Of a DNA stretch of 64,000 nucleotides, positions 11,743-20,432 are shown in pieces. The notes beneath the pieces were generated by a model, which saw only the letters and a list, made by a program, of their open reading frames with translations, was not told where the DNA came from and did not search any database. Each line of letters starts with the position of its first letter. Position 1 is the first letter of the stretch. Source of the stretch: Pseudomonas sp. Irchel 3E20 (GTDB taxonomy: Bacteria > Pseudomonadota > Gammaproteobacteria > Pseudomonadales > Pseudomonadaceae); the NCBI RefSeq assembly GCF_900187645.1, contig NZ_FYEE01000002.1, positions 194,639 to 258,638 of the forward strand, written 5' to 3'. The position numbers and the translations under genes were made by a program.

Positions 11743-13932
11743 CTAGAACGTTTGCCCCAGGTTCAAGTAGAGGGCTTGCTGGTCATCATCGTTAAAGCCA
11801 TAACTGAAATTCAACGGCCCCAGCGGCGTATCGAAACCCAGGAAAACACTGGCGGCATTGATGTAGCCGCTGTCGAACTCGTTGTCGTTGTTCCACGCTC
11901 GGCCCCGTTCCAGGGACGCGCCCAGGTACAGCGGGAAGTCCAGGGGCAGGTAGGCCCTGGGTGTGAGGCGCCGGTAGTAGACGGCGCGGGCGAGGCTGAT
12001 GTTCTGCCCCGATAGCGCGTCCTGGCGAAAGCCCGACAACTGCCGCGCACCGCCCAACTGGAAGCTGGAAATCACCACCTCGGCGTCATCCAGGGTGCGC
12101 CCGTAGCGCCCGCCGAGGATGAAGGTGTTCGGCCCGCTGCTCAGGGCTTTGTCGAACTTGATTTCCCATTGGCGATAACGCTGGTCCGAGCCCAGTTCCG
12201 GCTCGTATTGGCGAAAGGCCACGCCCACATCCTTGCCCGCATGGGGGAAGTAGACGTTGTCCAGCGAGTCGTAGGAATACTTGAGTTCGTAGAAGGCTTC
12301 AGTGAAGTCCTCGCTAGGTTGGTCGTGGTCGCCGATGCGCACGTCTGCCTTGCCCCAGGTTTCGCCGACGCCAAAGCGTAGTTCGCCGTTGTTGCCGATC
12401 TGGCGGCCCAGGTTCAGGCCAAAGCCGTAGCGCTCGAGGCGATATTGGGCGATGGGGTCGTTGTCGAGTACCGCGTCGACGTTGCGCGATTCCATACCGG
12501 CATAGGGCGCGACGAAGTAGCGCGAGCCCACGTCCAGCGGCTGGTAGAACTCGCTGTACAGTTCCTGTTCGTTGCCGATCTGCACCCGGGTCAGCCATTC
12601 GGCGCCGAGGCGGTTGATGCCGTTGACGCGGTAGCTGGCGCCGATGTTGTAGGCGCTGTCGCCACGCATGTCATCGGACAGGTTGATGCCCAGGCGCAGG
12701 TAGTCGGTGCCGCTGCGCTTGCCCCGGGCGCTGATGACCAGGGTCTGTTGCTTGCCCTTGTGCGCCACGCGGTATTGCACCTGCTCGAAGTAATCGAGGC
12801 CGTACAGGGTGCCCATGTCGCTTTGCAGGCGCCCCAGGTCCAGGGGTTGGCCAAGCTGCTGGCGGATGTAGTAGCGGATCACGTCGTCGCCGACCTTGGA
12901 ATCGTTTTCGATCTTGATCGCGGTGATGACCGGCGTGCGCTGGCTCGGCGTACGTGCGGCCACCAATTCGGCGTCCATGCCTTCCTTGGGCCGCAGGCCG
13001 GCCAGGCGTGCGTCGAGAATGCGCGTGGCGCGGTAGCCGGCGTCGATCATGTCCTGGGCACGGCCGAAGTCGGTGACGCCGAAACTGGCCAGTGACGGCT
13101 GGATCAGTACGTCCTCGGGGCGTAGGGCGGCCAGTTGTTCCTCGGAGTTGCGCCGGGTCATCAGGGTGATCGACTGGTTGAGTACATCCACCACCGTGGC
13201 CAGCTGTTTGCGGCTGCGCAGCGGGGTGCCGATGTCGACGACGATGGCCAGGTCCACGCCCATCTCCCGGGCGACGTCCAGGGGAATGTTGTCGGTCATG
13301 CCGCCGTCCACCAGCAGCCGCCCGTCCAGCTCCACCGGAGCGAATACCGCCGGGATCGACATGCTGGCGCGGATCACCTGGGGTAAATGGCCTTTGCGGA
13401 ACACCACTTTTTCGCCGCTGGCGATGTCGGTGGCTACGGCGCGGAAGGGGATCGGCAGTTTGTCGAAGTCCCGGGTGTCGCTGGCGTGGGCGAGCATGCT
13501 TTCGAGCAGCAGCGCCAGGTTCTGGCCCTGGATCACCCCCAGGGGCAGGCCCAGGCTGCCGTCGTCGCGGAAACTGAGTTTTTGTTTGACCAGGAAGTCG
13601 CGGTCGTCTTGCTTGCGGCGAAACGGCACGTCCTCACGCGGCGGGGCGTCGGACAGGGCCTGTTGCCAGTCGATGTTGAGGGCCAGTTTTTCCAGCTCGT
13701 CGATCTTGTAGCCGGAGGCGTAGAGCCCGCCGATCACCGCGCCCATGCTGGTGCCGGCAATGGCGTCGATCTTGATGCCTTGCTCTTCCAGGGCCTTGAG
13801 CACGCCGATGTGGGCCAACCCGCGGGCGGCACCGCCGGACAGCACCAGGCCGACTTTGGGCCGCGGCGCTTCGCCGGCGTGTAGGATCACGGGCAATAGG
13901 CACAAGAACAGGCAAGACAGCAGACGGCGCAT
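11743..13932 (-). CDS. plpD: Patatin-like phospholipase autotransporter, PlpD type (type Vd secretion)
   Basis: The 729-residue protein starts with a signal peptide ending near HAG (residue 20). A patatin domain follows, with the oxyanion motif GGAARG (33-38), the nucleophile motif GTSMG with Ser62, and the catalytic Asp209 in VDGG. Next come a POTRA-like segment (about 310-400) and a 16-strand-type Omp85 barrel ending in the aromatic residue F. This order is that of PlpD, a lipase domain exported by its own barrel. The frame is open to 13980, but ATG 13932 directly precedes the signal peptide MRRLLSCLFLCLL. It may act on host or competitor phospholipids; that role is inferred. Confidence 0.92.
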   Translation of the reverse strand: MRRLLSCLFLCLLPVILHAGEAPRPKVGLVLSGGAARGLAHIGVLKALEEQGIKIDAIAGTSMGAVIGGLYASGYKIDELEKLALNIDWQQALSDAPPREDVPFRRKQDDRDFLVKQKLSFRDDGSLGLPLGVIQGQNLALLLESMLAHASDTRDFDKLPIPFRAVATDIASGEKVVFRKGHLPQVIRASMSIPAVFAPVELDGRLLVDGGMTDNIPLDVAREMGVDLAIVVDIGTPLRSRKQLATVVDVLNQSITLMTRRNSEEQLAALRPEDVLIQPSLASFGVTDFGRAQDMIDAGYRATRILDARLAGLRPKEGMDAELVAARTPSQRTPVITAIKIENDSKVGDDVIRYYIRQQLGQPLDLGRLQSDMGTLYGLDYFEQVQYRVAHKGKQQTLVISARGKRSGTDYLRLGINLSDDMRGDSAYNIGASYRVNGINRLGAEWLTRVQIGNEQELYSEFYQPLDVGSRYFVAPYAGMESRNVDAVLDNDPIAQYRLERYGFGLNLGRQIGNNGELRFGVGETWGKADVRIGDHDQPSEDFTEAFYELKYSYDSLDNVYFPHAGKDVGVAFRQYEPELGSDQRYRQWEIKFDKALSSGPNTFILGGRYGRTLDDAEVVISSFQLGGARQLSGFRQDALSGQNISLARAVYYRRLTPRAYLPLDFPLYLGASLERGRAWNNDNEFDSGYINAASVFLGFDTPLGPLNFSYGFNDDDQQALYLNLGQTF

Positions 13933-14003
13933 CACGGGACTCGGGCTGGGCGAAAAAAGGCGGCTATTATAGCGGCCCATCGCGTCCAGGAGACTTCTCG
14001 AAC

Positions 14004-14291
14004 ATGAGCGCCCAAAAACCGCACATCGTCATTACTTACTGCATCCAATGCCAATGGCTGCTGCGCGCTGCATGGCTGGCCCAGGAGTTGCTCAGCACCT
14101 TTGGCGACGACCTGGGAATGGTATCCCTGGTGCCGGGCACGGGCGGGGTGTTTCACATCCAGTGCGATGGCGTGCAGATCTGGGAGCGCAAGGTGGATGG
14201 CGGGTTCCCGCAGGCTCAGGTGCTCAAGCAACGGCTGCGCGACCAGATCGACCCCGAACGCGACCTGGGGCACAACGAAGCCAAGGTCTGA
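14004..14291 (+). CDS. SelT/SelW/SelH (Rdx) family thioredoxin-like protein, cysteine form
   Basis: This 95-residue protein carries the Rdx-family redox motif as CIQC (C13 and C16) after an initial beta strand, and the family's conserved GGVFHIQCDG and FPQAQVLKQRLRD regions. In eukaryotic SelW one cysteine is selenocysteine; here both are cysteine codons, so no SECIS element is needed. Its cellular substrate is unknown. It is transcribed divergently from the patatin autotransporter. Confidence 0.88.
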   Translation: MSAQKPHIVITYCIQCQWLLRAAWLAQELLSTFGDDLGMVSLVPGTGGVFHIQCDGVQIWERKVDGGFPQAQVLKQRLRDQIDPERDLGHNEAKV

Positions 14292-14332
14292 AGGGGGCGC
14301 GGCAGGGCCTTGGCTGGCCGTGCCGCGCACCT

Positions 14333-14623
14333 TTACTTGGGCGCGAGTTTGGACTTGATAAGGCCCACGACGAAGGTCAGCACCGCGCCGCCGATACCGC
14401 CGCCGGCGATGCTGCTGATGATGGCGGGTAGGTCCAGCGCGCCGCCGGCGGTGGCCGCCGTAGGCTCGCCGGTGATGGCGGCCAGGATCTGCCCCAGCAC
14501 CACACCGCCCACGCCGCCGACGACGGAGTTGAGCGCCGGGCCCATGCCTTGTTTGCTCATGCCGGCCACGTTGCCGCCGATCACACCGCTGATGATCTGA
14601 ATAATCAGGCTGACGATATCCAT
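14333..14623 (-). CDS. Small glycine-rich membrane protein, unknown function
   Basis: I recognise no named family with certainty. The 96-residue product has three hydrophobic stretches rich in small-residue spacings (GGVGGVVLG, AGGGIGGAVL), resembling glycine-zipper segments, and a short basic end KSKLAPK. No cleavable signal is apparent; the N-terminus MDIVSLIIQII looks like a membrane insertion helix. It stands alone between the SelW-like gene (convergent) and the EamA transporter. Confidence 0.75.
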   Translation of the reverse strand: MDIVSLIIQIISGVIGGNVAGMSKQGMGPALNSVVGGVGGVVLGQILAAITGEPTAATAGGALDLPAIISSIAGGGIGGAVLTFVVGLIKSKLAPK

Positions 14624-14774
14624 AGGAAACCCCTTGTAGAGCGTTGATGGAGGACGACTCGCATCCAGCTACTTCAAGGGGTGGCGCCGCTGTATCGAGC
14701 TGTCGGTATCCGGAGAACGACGGCGAACTGTTGCGGATGCCTGGAGTATAGGTATAGCAAAGTGCCTGCGCCAA

Positions 14775-15659
14775 TCAGGTGGCGGCGGCCCCGCGTTTGC
14801 CCGGCCCTGCGGCGCTTTGGCGGCTGGAAATGACGATAGCGACTACGATCACCGCGCCGCCGATCAGCATGCGCAGGGTGGGATTTTCGCCAAACAGCAG
14901 CCAGGCCACGGTGATGCCGTACACCGGCTCCATGGCGAACACTACGGCCGCGGTGCGCGCCTTGACCACCGTGAGGCTGGCGACGAACAGGCTATGGGCC
15001 AGCCCTGTGCAAAAAACGCCGAGCAGGCCGATCCACAGCCAGTCAAGTGCACGCACCTGGGGCAACTGAGGCGCGGCGAAGGGCAGCAGGCACAGGGCGA
15101 CCACCAGGTTTTGCCACAGTGCGGCCTGCACCGCCGGTACCTTGCCGGAGCCGGCGCGGTTGGTCAGCGACAGCAGGGCGAACAGCAGGCCCGAAGCCAC
15201 GGCCCAGAGCAACCCGGCAGTGGCTTCGCTGGCAAGGTCAAAGGCCGGGGTGACCAGCACCAGGCCCACGCTCACTGCCAGCACCAGGAACAGTTCATTG
15301 GCGCGGATTCGCTCGCGGAAAATCAGCCCTTCAAGCAGCACAGTAAAAGCCGGGAAACTGGCAAAGCCTAAGGTTGCAATCGCCACGCCGGCCACCTTCA
15401 CGGCAATGAAAAAACTCACCCAGTGCCCGGCCAGCAGCAGGCCACCGAGGGCCAGGCGCAAGCCGTCGGCCAGGGTGAGCCGATGCCAGCGGGTCTGGCG
15501 GGCGAAACTGGCGAAGCAGGCCAGGGCCGCCACGGCAAACGCGGCCCGGCCAAAGGTGATGACGGCGGGGGAGGCGGCGGCGAGTTTGCCCAGCACGCCG
15601 GTCAGGCCGAACATCAGTGCGCCAATGTGCAGGGCGCCAAGGGCGGTACGCGGCGTCAT
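14775..15659 (-). CDS. EamA/DMT family transporter
   Basis: The 294-residue protein has ten predicted transmembrane helices in two repeats of five, the drug/metabolite transporter (EamA) arrangement. The repeat starts are visible at GALMFGLTGVLGK and TAGLLWAVASGLLFALLSL. Such proteins export amino acids or other small metabolites; the substrate cannot be read from the sequence. A 151-base gap separates it from the glycine-rich gene downstream. Confidence 0.9.
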   Translation of the reverse strand: MTPRTALGALHIGALMFGLTGVLGKLAAASPAVITFGRAAFAVAALACFASFARQTRWHRLTLADGLRLALGGLLLAGHWVSFFIAVKVAGVAIATLGFASFPAFTVLLEGLIFRERIRANELFLVLAVSVGLVLVTPAFDLASEATAGLLWAVASGLLFALLSLTNRAGSGKVPAVQAALWQNLVVALCLLPFAAPQLPQVRALDWLWIGLLGVFCTGLAHSLFVASLTVVKARTAAVVFAMEPVYGITVAWLLFGENPTLRMLIGGAVIVVAIVISSRQSAAGPGKRGAAAT

Positions 15660-15851
15660 TGCAATCCTTACCGGGGGCGGAGCGACAGGGCGGCCATTCT
15701 AGAGCCTCGCACCGTTGCCGTCTGTCGCCATTGCGGGTTTTTTTGGCCAGGGGTTAAGGCCATGGCGCGCTGTCATCGCCGTGCCGCATTTCTGTCATGG
15801 GCGCTTCACCGCCCGGGTGCAAGCTCGCGAAAACTAGCCCGGAGCCTGCCC

Positions 15852-16673
15852 ATGACCAGTGCCGAACGTGCCAGACCCAGCCGTAAACAGCGGGTGCGCA
15901 CCCTGTGGATCTCCGATGTGCACCTGGGTACCCGCGATTGCCAGGCCGAGCACCTGTCGCAATTCCTCAAGGGCTACCACGCCGACCGGGTGTACCTGGT
16001 GGGCGACATTATCGACGGCTGGAAACTGCGCAGCGGCATGTACTGGCCCCAGGCCCACACTAACGTGATCCGCCGCCTGCTGACCATGAGCAAGCGCGGC
16101 ACCGAAGTGATCTACGTCACCGGCAACCACGACGAATTTCTGCGCCGCTATTCCAAGCTGATCCTGGGCAACATCCAGTTGGTGGATGAGGCGGTGCACG
16201 TGACCGCCGACGGGCGCCACTTGCTGGTGATCCACGGCGATCAGTTCGACGTGATTACCCGCTATCACCGCTGGCTGGCGTTTTTGGGCGACTCGGCCTA
16301 CGAATTCACCCTGACCCTCAACCGCTGGCTCAACCATTGGCGCGCCCACTATGGCTACGGCTACTGGTCGCTGTCGGCGTACCTCAAGCACAAGGTGAAA
16401 ACGGCTGTCAGTTTTATCAGTGACTTTGAAGAAGCCATCGCCCACGAATGCACCAAACGGGGCCTGCACGGGGTGGTGTGCGGGCACATCCACCATGCTG
16501 AGATGCGTAAGGTCGGCGAGGTGGATTACCTCAATTGCGGGGATTGGGTGGAGTCCTGCACGGCGTTGATCGAACACTGGGACGGCTCGATTGAATTGTT
16601 CCGCCTCGCCGACGCCCAGGCCCGGGCGGCGCAGTTGCTGGCCCAAGCGCTGGAAGAAGCCCAGCCGAGCTAG
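15852..16673 (+). CDS. Metallophosphoesterase, UDP-2,3-diacylglucosamine diphosphatase-like
   Basis: The 273-residue protein contains the full calcineurin-type metal-binding set: D22 and H24 in SDVHLG, D52 in GDIIDG, GNHDEF near 91-96, a later HGDQFD and GHIHH. This spacing and the WKLRSGMYW segment resemble LpxH2-like or UDP-2,3-diacylglucosamine pyrophosphatase-related proteins in other bacteria. The physiological substrate is not proven, because the canonical LpxH is normally encoded elsewhere. ATG 15852 is chosen from the frame that is open further upstream; the earlier stretch has no family resemblance and overlaps the EamA promoter. Confidence 0.85.
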   Translation: MTSAERARPSRKQRVRTLWISDVHLGTRDCQAEHLSQFLKGYHADRVYLVGDIIDGWKLRSGMYWPQAHTNVIRRLLTMSKRGTEVIYVTGNHDEFLRRYSKLILGNIQLVDEAVHVTADGRHLLVIHGDQFDVITRYHRWLAFLGDSAYEFTLTLNRWLNHWRAHYGYGYWSLSAYLKHKVKTAVSFISDFEEAIAHECTKRGLHGVVCGHIHHAEMRKVGEVDYLNCGDWVESCTALIEHWDGSIELFRLADAQARAAQLLAQALEEAQPS

Positions 16674-16981
16674 AAAGGCACCTTGCCCAGGATCATGTCG
16701 CGGTACATCACGAAATCCCCCAGCAGGCTGTAGAACGGGTGCTGAAAGGTGGCGGGGCGGTTCTTCTCGAAGAAAAAATGGCCGACCCAGGCAAAGCCGT
16801 ACCCCGCCACCGGCACGGCCAGCAGCCAGGGCCAGGCACCCTTGCCGATGACAAACGCCAGAATCACGATCACCAGGGTGGTGCCGATAAAATGCAGGCG
16901 CCGGCAGGTGCTGTTGCCGTGCTCCCTGAGGTAGTACGGGTAAAAATCCTTGAAGCTATTGAAATGCTTGGTGTTTTCCAC
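16670..16981 (-). CDS. Mpo1-like (DUF962) membrane protein
   Basis: The conserved part runs from VENTKHFNSFKDFYPYYL, with the family signature HxxNSTCRRLHFIGT, two or more membrane helices, and a conserved HFFFEKNRPATFQHP block whose histidines could bind iron. Yeast Mpo1 is a 2-hydroxy fatty acid dioxygenase of this family; the bacterial function is untested. The frame is open to an ATG at 17053. I prefer the GTG at 16981, because homologous sequence begins at (M/V)ENTKHF. Its stop overlaps the end of the convergent metallophosphoesterase gene by four bases. Confidence 0.78.
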   Translation of the reverse strand: MENTKHFNSFKDFYPYYLREHGNSTCRRLHFIGTTLVIVILAFVIGKGAWPWLLAVPVAGYGFAWVGHFFFEKNRPATFQHPFYSLLGDFVMYRDMILGKVPF

Positions 16982-17147
16982 GGTCGGCGTCTCTGCGGTT
17001 ATTGTTCTGATTGCCAGATGCTCGGCGGGTAGCATGAATGAGTCTAGAGTCATCGGGGGCTGTGGCCAGTGACAATGGGCGCCACTTTAGTATCCTTGCA
17101 AATCCGCCGCATCCGGCGGTTCACCTGTCATAAGTTAAGCAAACACC

Positions 17148-18209
17148 ATGAGTGAACGAACGACCTCTGCAAGCTGGGCGATGGGAATTGTCAAAGCGCT
17201 GGAAATGGACGGCCTGGATTGTCGTGTGCTCTTCAAGCAATTGGGGCTCGATTACGCCGCGCTGGACGACCCGGACGCGCGCTTTCCCCAGGACTCGATG
17301 ACGCGCCTGTGGCAGCGGGCGGTGGAGTTGTCGGGCAACCCGGCGATCGGCTTGAACATGGGCAAGGTGGTGCGCCCGGCGTCTTTTCATGTGGCCGGCT
17401 ATGCATTGATGTCCAGCCAAACCCTGGCCGAAGGCTTTCAGCGTTTGGTGCGGTACCAGCGAATCATTGCCGAAAGCGCCGACTTGAGCTTCCGACTTTT
17501 ACCCGAAGGCTATGCCCTGATTCTGACGGTGCACGGCGATCACCTGCCGCCGACCCGGCAAAGCGCCGAAGCCTCGCTGGCCTGTGCCCTGGCGCTGTGC
17601 GGTTGGTTGACCGGGCGCAGCCTGCAACCGCGTAAGGTCATGCTGCAAGGCGACCAGCCGCTGAACCAGGAGCCCTACAAACAAGCCTTCCATGCGCCGC
17701 TGGTGTTCAACGCGCCTTACGACGCGCTGATTTTCGAGCGCGCCGACATGGAAGCGCCGCTGCCCACCGCCAACGAGGCCATGGCCCTGCTCCACGACCG
17801 TTTTGCCGGGGAATACCTGGCGCGGTTTTCCGAGAGCCGGGTGACCCACAAGGCCCGGCAGGTGCTGTGTCGCTTGCTGCCCCAAGGCGAGCCCAAGCGC
17901 GACGCGGTGGCGCAGACGCTGCATCTGTCCCAGCGCACTTTGCAGCGGCGTTTGCAGGAGGAGGGCACCAGTTTCCAGACGTTGCTCGACGATACCCGCC
18001 GTGAACTGGCCGAGCAGTACCTGGCGCAGCCGCGCATGACTTTGCTGGAAATTGCCTACCTGTTGGGCTTTGCCGACCCGAGTAACTTCTTTAGAGCGTT
18101 CAGGCGCTGGTTCGACGTCACGCCCGGCGAGTACCGGGCGCGGTTGACAGGCACGCCCGAGGCTATCAATGACGCCAGAACGCCGGAATACACAGCACGA
18201 ACACCGTGA
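17148..18209 (+). CDS. AraC family regulator, OruR/arabinose-binding-like N-terminal domain
   Basis: The 353-residue protein has an N-terminal sensory domain of the OruR/ToxR-type AraC regulators (about 15-200) and a C-terminal double helix-turn-helix (about 245-335). The AraC signature appears as AYLLGFADPSNFFRAFRRW. The inducer is unknown. Its last 15 codons run into the convergent trkH gene (44-base overlap), so tail-to-tail transcription could interfere. No obvious target operon adjoins it. Confidence 0.9.
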   Translation: MSERTTSASWAMGIVKALEMDGLDCRVLFKQLGLDYAALDDPDARFPQDSMTRLWQRAVELSGNPAIGLNMGKVVRPASFHVAGYALMSSQTLAEGFQRLVRYQRIIAESADLSFRLLPEGYALILTVHGDHLPPTRQSAEASLACALALCGWLTGRSLQPRKVMLQGDQPLNQEPYKQAFHAPLVFNAPYDALIFERADMEAPLPTANEAMALLHDRFAGEYLARFSESRVTHKARQVLCRLLPQGEPKRDAVAQTLHLSQRTLQRRLQEEGTSFQTLLDDTRRELAEQYLAQPRMTLLEIAYLLGFADPSNFFRAFRRWFDVTPGEYRARLTGTPEAINDARTPEYTARTP

Positions 18210-19620
18210 TGATCTCTAACCGGCCCAGCAGCATGCCCAGGGACAGGATCCACTTGGCGGCGTCCGGCAAGGTGGCGAAGTTGCCCGCCGGGCCGATGGT
18301 CTCGCCCAGGCCCGGGCCTACGCCGGACACGGTGCTGGCAGCGCCGGTCAGGGCGGTCATCCAGTCCACGCCCAGCAGCGACAGGGCCAGGGCGATCACG
18401 CAGATGGTGATGGCGAAGAAGAATGAAAAGGTCAGGATCGAACGCACGATCTCTTCGTCGAGGCGATGGCCGTTGTACTTCTGCTTGATGACCGCCCGTG
18501 GATGAATCAGTTGATTCAAGTTGGCCTTGAGCAGGATGTAGGCCACCTGGAAGCGGAAAATCTTGATCCCGCCGGCCGTCGATCCCGAACAGCCGCCGAT
18601 GAAGCCCAGGTAGAAGAACAACATCAGTGAGAAATTGCCCCACAGGCTGTAGTCACCCAGGGCGAAACCGGTGGTGGTGACCACCGAGGTCACGTTCAGC
18701 GCCACGTGGCGCAGGGCGTCGAGCCAATGCAGTTGGGTGGTCCACCAGTACCAGGTGCCGAGCACCAACCAAGTGGCCAGCAGCAGTGCCAGCAGGCCCT
18801 GCACCTGTTGGTCCTTGATAAGCGCCCGGCGATGGCCGCGCAGGGTGGCCACGTACAGGGTGAAGGGCAGGCTGCCGAGGATCATCACCACAATCGCCAC
18901 CCAGTGCACCGCCGGTTGGCTCCACTTGGCCAGGGACTGGTCGGAGGTGGAAAACCCGCCCGTGGAAATCGCCGACATCGCGTGGTTGATCGCGTCGAAC
19001 AGGCTCATCCCCGCCCACCAGAACGCCAGGCTGCCGAGGATGGTGATGCCCACGTAGGTGGCAACGATCAGCCGCGCCACCATGTGCGAGCGCGGCATGA
19101 CCTTCTCCGAGCGGTCCGAGGACTCGGTCTGGAACAGGCGCATGCCGCCGATGCGCAGCAGCGGCAGGATCGCCACCGCCATGCCGATAAAGCCGATGCC
19201 GCCCAACCAGTGCAGCAGCGAGCGCCAGATCAGGATGCCCGGCGACATGTCGTCCAGGCCGCTGAGCACGGTGGCGCCGGTGGCGGTGATGCCGGACATG
19301 CTCTCGAAGAAGGAGTCGGTGTAGCTGATGTGCTGGGTCAGCAGGAACGGCAGCGCGGCGAACACACACACCACCACCCAACTGCTCACCGTTAGCAGGT
19401 ACATGTCCCGCGGGCGCAGGTGTACATGCTCGGGGCGCCCTGGGATCACCAGCGCCAGGCCGGCGAGGAAGGTAATCAGGCTGGCCCACAGGAACGAGGG
19501 CAGTTCGCGGGTGCGCTCGAAGAACACCAGTGTCGCCATGGGCACGACCATGGCGACGGCCAGGGTAATCAGGAAGATGCCGATAATGAAACCGATGATG
19601 CGTAGGGTCGGCAACGCCAT
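18166..19620 (-). CDS. trkH: TrkH family potassium uptake protein
   Basis: The 484-residue protein has the four M1-P-M2 repeats of the Trk/Ktr/HKT family. Selectivity-filter loops are visible with their key glycines: TATGAT near 115, STGGF near 220, TTTGF near 317 and SGVGPG near 435. The subunit forms the channel-like K+ pathway and normally works with the cytoplasmic NAD-binding subunit TrkA, which is not in the window. The gene is monocistronic, and its 3' end overlaps the AraC gene. Confidence 0.95.
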   Translation of the reverse strand: MALPTLRIIGFIIGIFLITLAVAMVVPMATLVFFERTRELPSFLWASLITFLAGLALVIPGRPEHVHLRPRDMYLLTVSSWVVVCVFAALPFLLTQHISYTDSFFESMSGITATGATVLSGLDDMSPGILIWRSLLHWLGGIGFIGMAVAILPLLRIGGMRLFQTESSDRSEKVMPRSHMVARLIVATYVGITILGSLAFWWAGMSLFDAINHAMSAISTGGFSTSDQSLAKWSQPAVHWVAIVVMILGSLPFTLYVATLRGHRRALIKDQQVQGLLALLLATWLVLGTWYWWTTQLHWLDALRHVALNVTSVVTTTGFALGDYSLWGNFSLMLFFYLGFIGGCSGSTAGGIKIFRFQVAYILLKANLNQLIHPRAVIKQKYNGHRLDEEIVRSILTFSFFFAITICVIALALSLLGVDWMTALTGAASTVSGVGPGLGETIGPAGNFATLPDAAKWILSLGMLLGRLEIITVFVLCIPAFWRH

Positions 19621-19740
19621 GAAGTGGGCTCGGGCTGGTGGGCAAGGGCGCCATTCTACCTGCGGGGCGAGGCATGTAAACCGGCACCTTGCGCGGCGTT
19701 GCCGCTAGAATGGCGGCACATTTTTCTCAGGAGGTGGCCG

Positions 19741-20313
19741 ATGCAGGCTCTCGACGCTTTGCTCAACCGTGTTTCCGTACCGCGCCTGCTCGACCCGGCG
19801 CCCAGCGCCGCCCAGCGCGAAGTGCTGTTTGCCGCGGCGTTGCGGGCGCCGGACCACGGCCAATTGCGGCCGTGGCGCTTTTTGACCGTCGAGGGCGCGG
19901 CCCGCGAGCAGATGGGCGAATTGTTGGCCCAGGCCGCGTTGCTCAATGACCCCCAAGCCCCCGAAGCGGTGTTGGACAAGGCCCGCAAAGGCCCGTTGCG
20001 CGCGCCTTTGGTGGTGGTGGTCGTGGCGCGCCTGCAAGAGCACTTCAAGGTGCCTAAGGCTGAGCAGCTGTTGGCGGCCGGTTGCGCGGCCCATGGCATT
20101 CTGCTGGCGGCTTATGCCCAAGGCATTGGCGCGGTGTGGCGTACCGGCGAGTTGTGCTACTCGCCCCACGTCGCCCAAGGCCTGGGCCTGGCGCAAGGGG
20201 AAGAAGTGATCGCATTCCTGTACCTGGGCACCCCGCAGAACGAACCGCGTGTGGCGCCCAAGGTAGACGTCGCGCCATTCGTCAGTGCCTGGCCGGGCCG
20301 TTCCGACACCTGA
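19741..20313 (+). CDS. Nitroreductase family protein (YdjA-like)
   Basis: The 190-residue flavoprotein-type sequence begins MQALDALLNRVSVPRL, matching the start of YdjA-like nitroreductases. RAPDHGQLRPWRF follows for FMN contact, with GIGAVWRTGELCY further on. These enzymes use NAD(P)H to reduce nitro or quinone groups; the natural substrate is unknown. ATG 19741 has AGGAGG at the expected distance upstream and is preferred over the longer open frame. Confidence 0.92.
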   Translation: MQALDALLNRVSVPRLLDPAPSAAQREVLFAAALRAPDHGQLRPWRFLTVEGAAREQMGELLAQAALLNDPQAPEAVLDKARKGPLRAPLVVVVVARLQEHFKVPKAEQLLAAGCAAHGILLAAYAQGIGAVWRTGELCYSPHVAQGLGLAQGEEVIAFLYLGTPQNEPRVAPKVDVAPFVSAWPGRSDT

Positions 20314-20330
20314 ACCCCTTGGGAGCCTTC

Positions 20331-20412
20331 GTGGGAGCGAGCCTGCTCGCGATGACGGTCGTTGGGCCGGTGGCTGTGCCGGGCCCATCGCGGGCGGGCC
20401 CGCTCCTACACC
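20331..20412. repeat. REP element pair (REPIN)
   Basis: Two inverted copies, GTGGGAGCGAGCCTGCTCGCGATGAC and ATCGCGGGCGGGCCCGCTCCTAC, flank a short spacer between the nitroreductase and the convergent kinase gene. This is the common pseudomonad intergenic REP form. Confidence 0.88.
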
Positions 20413-20432
20413 GGGCTTAGTGCAGGCCCCAT

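Noticed and set aside
11538..11795. 85-codon plus-strand ORF beside the patatin gene
   Set aside because: No ribosome-binding site, atypical composition, and it runs into the patatin gene.
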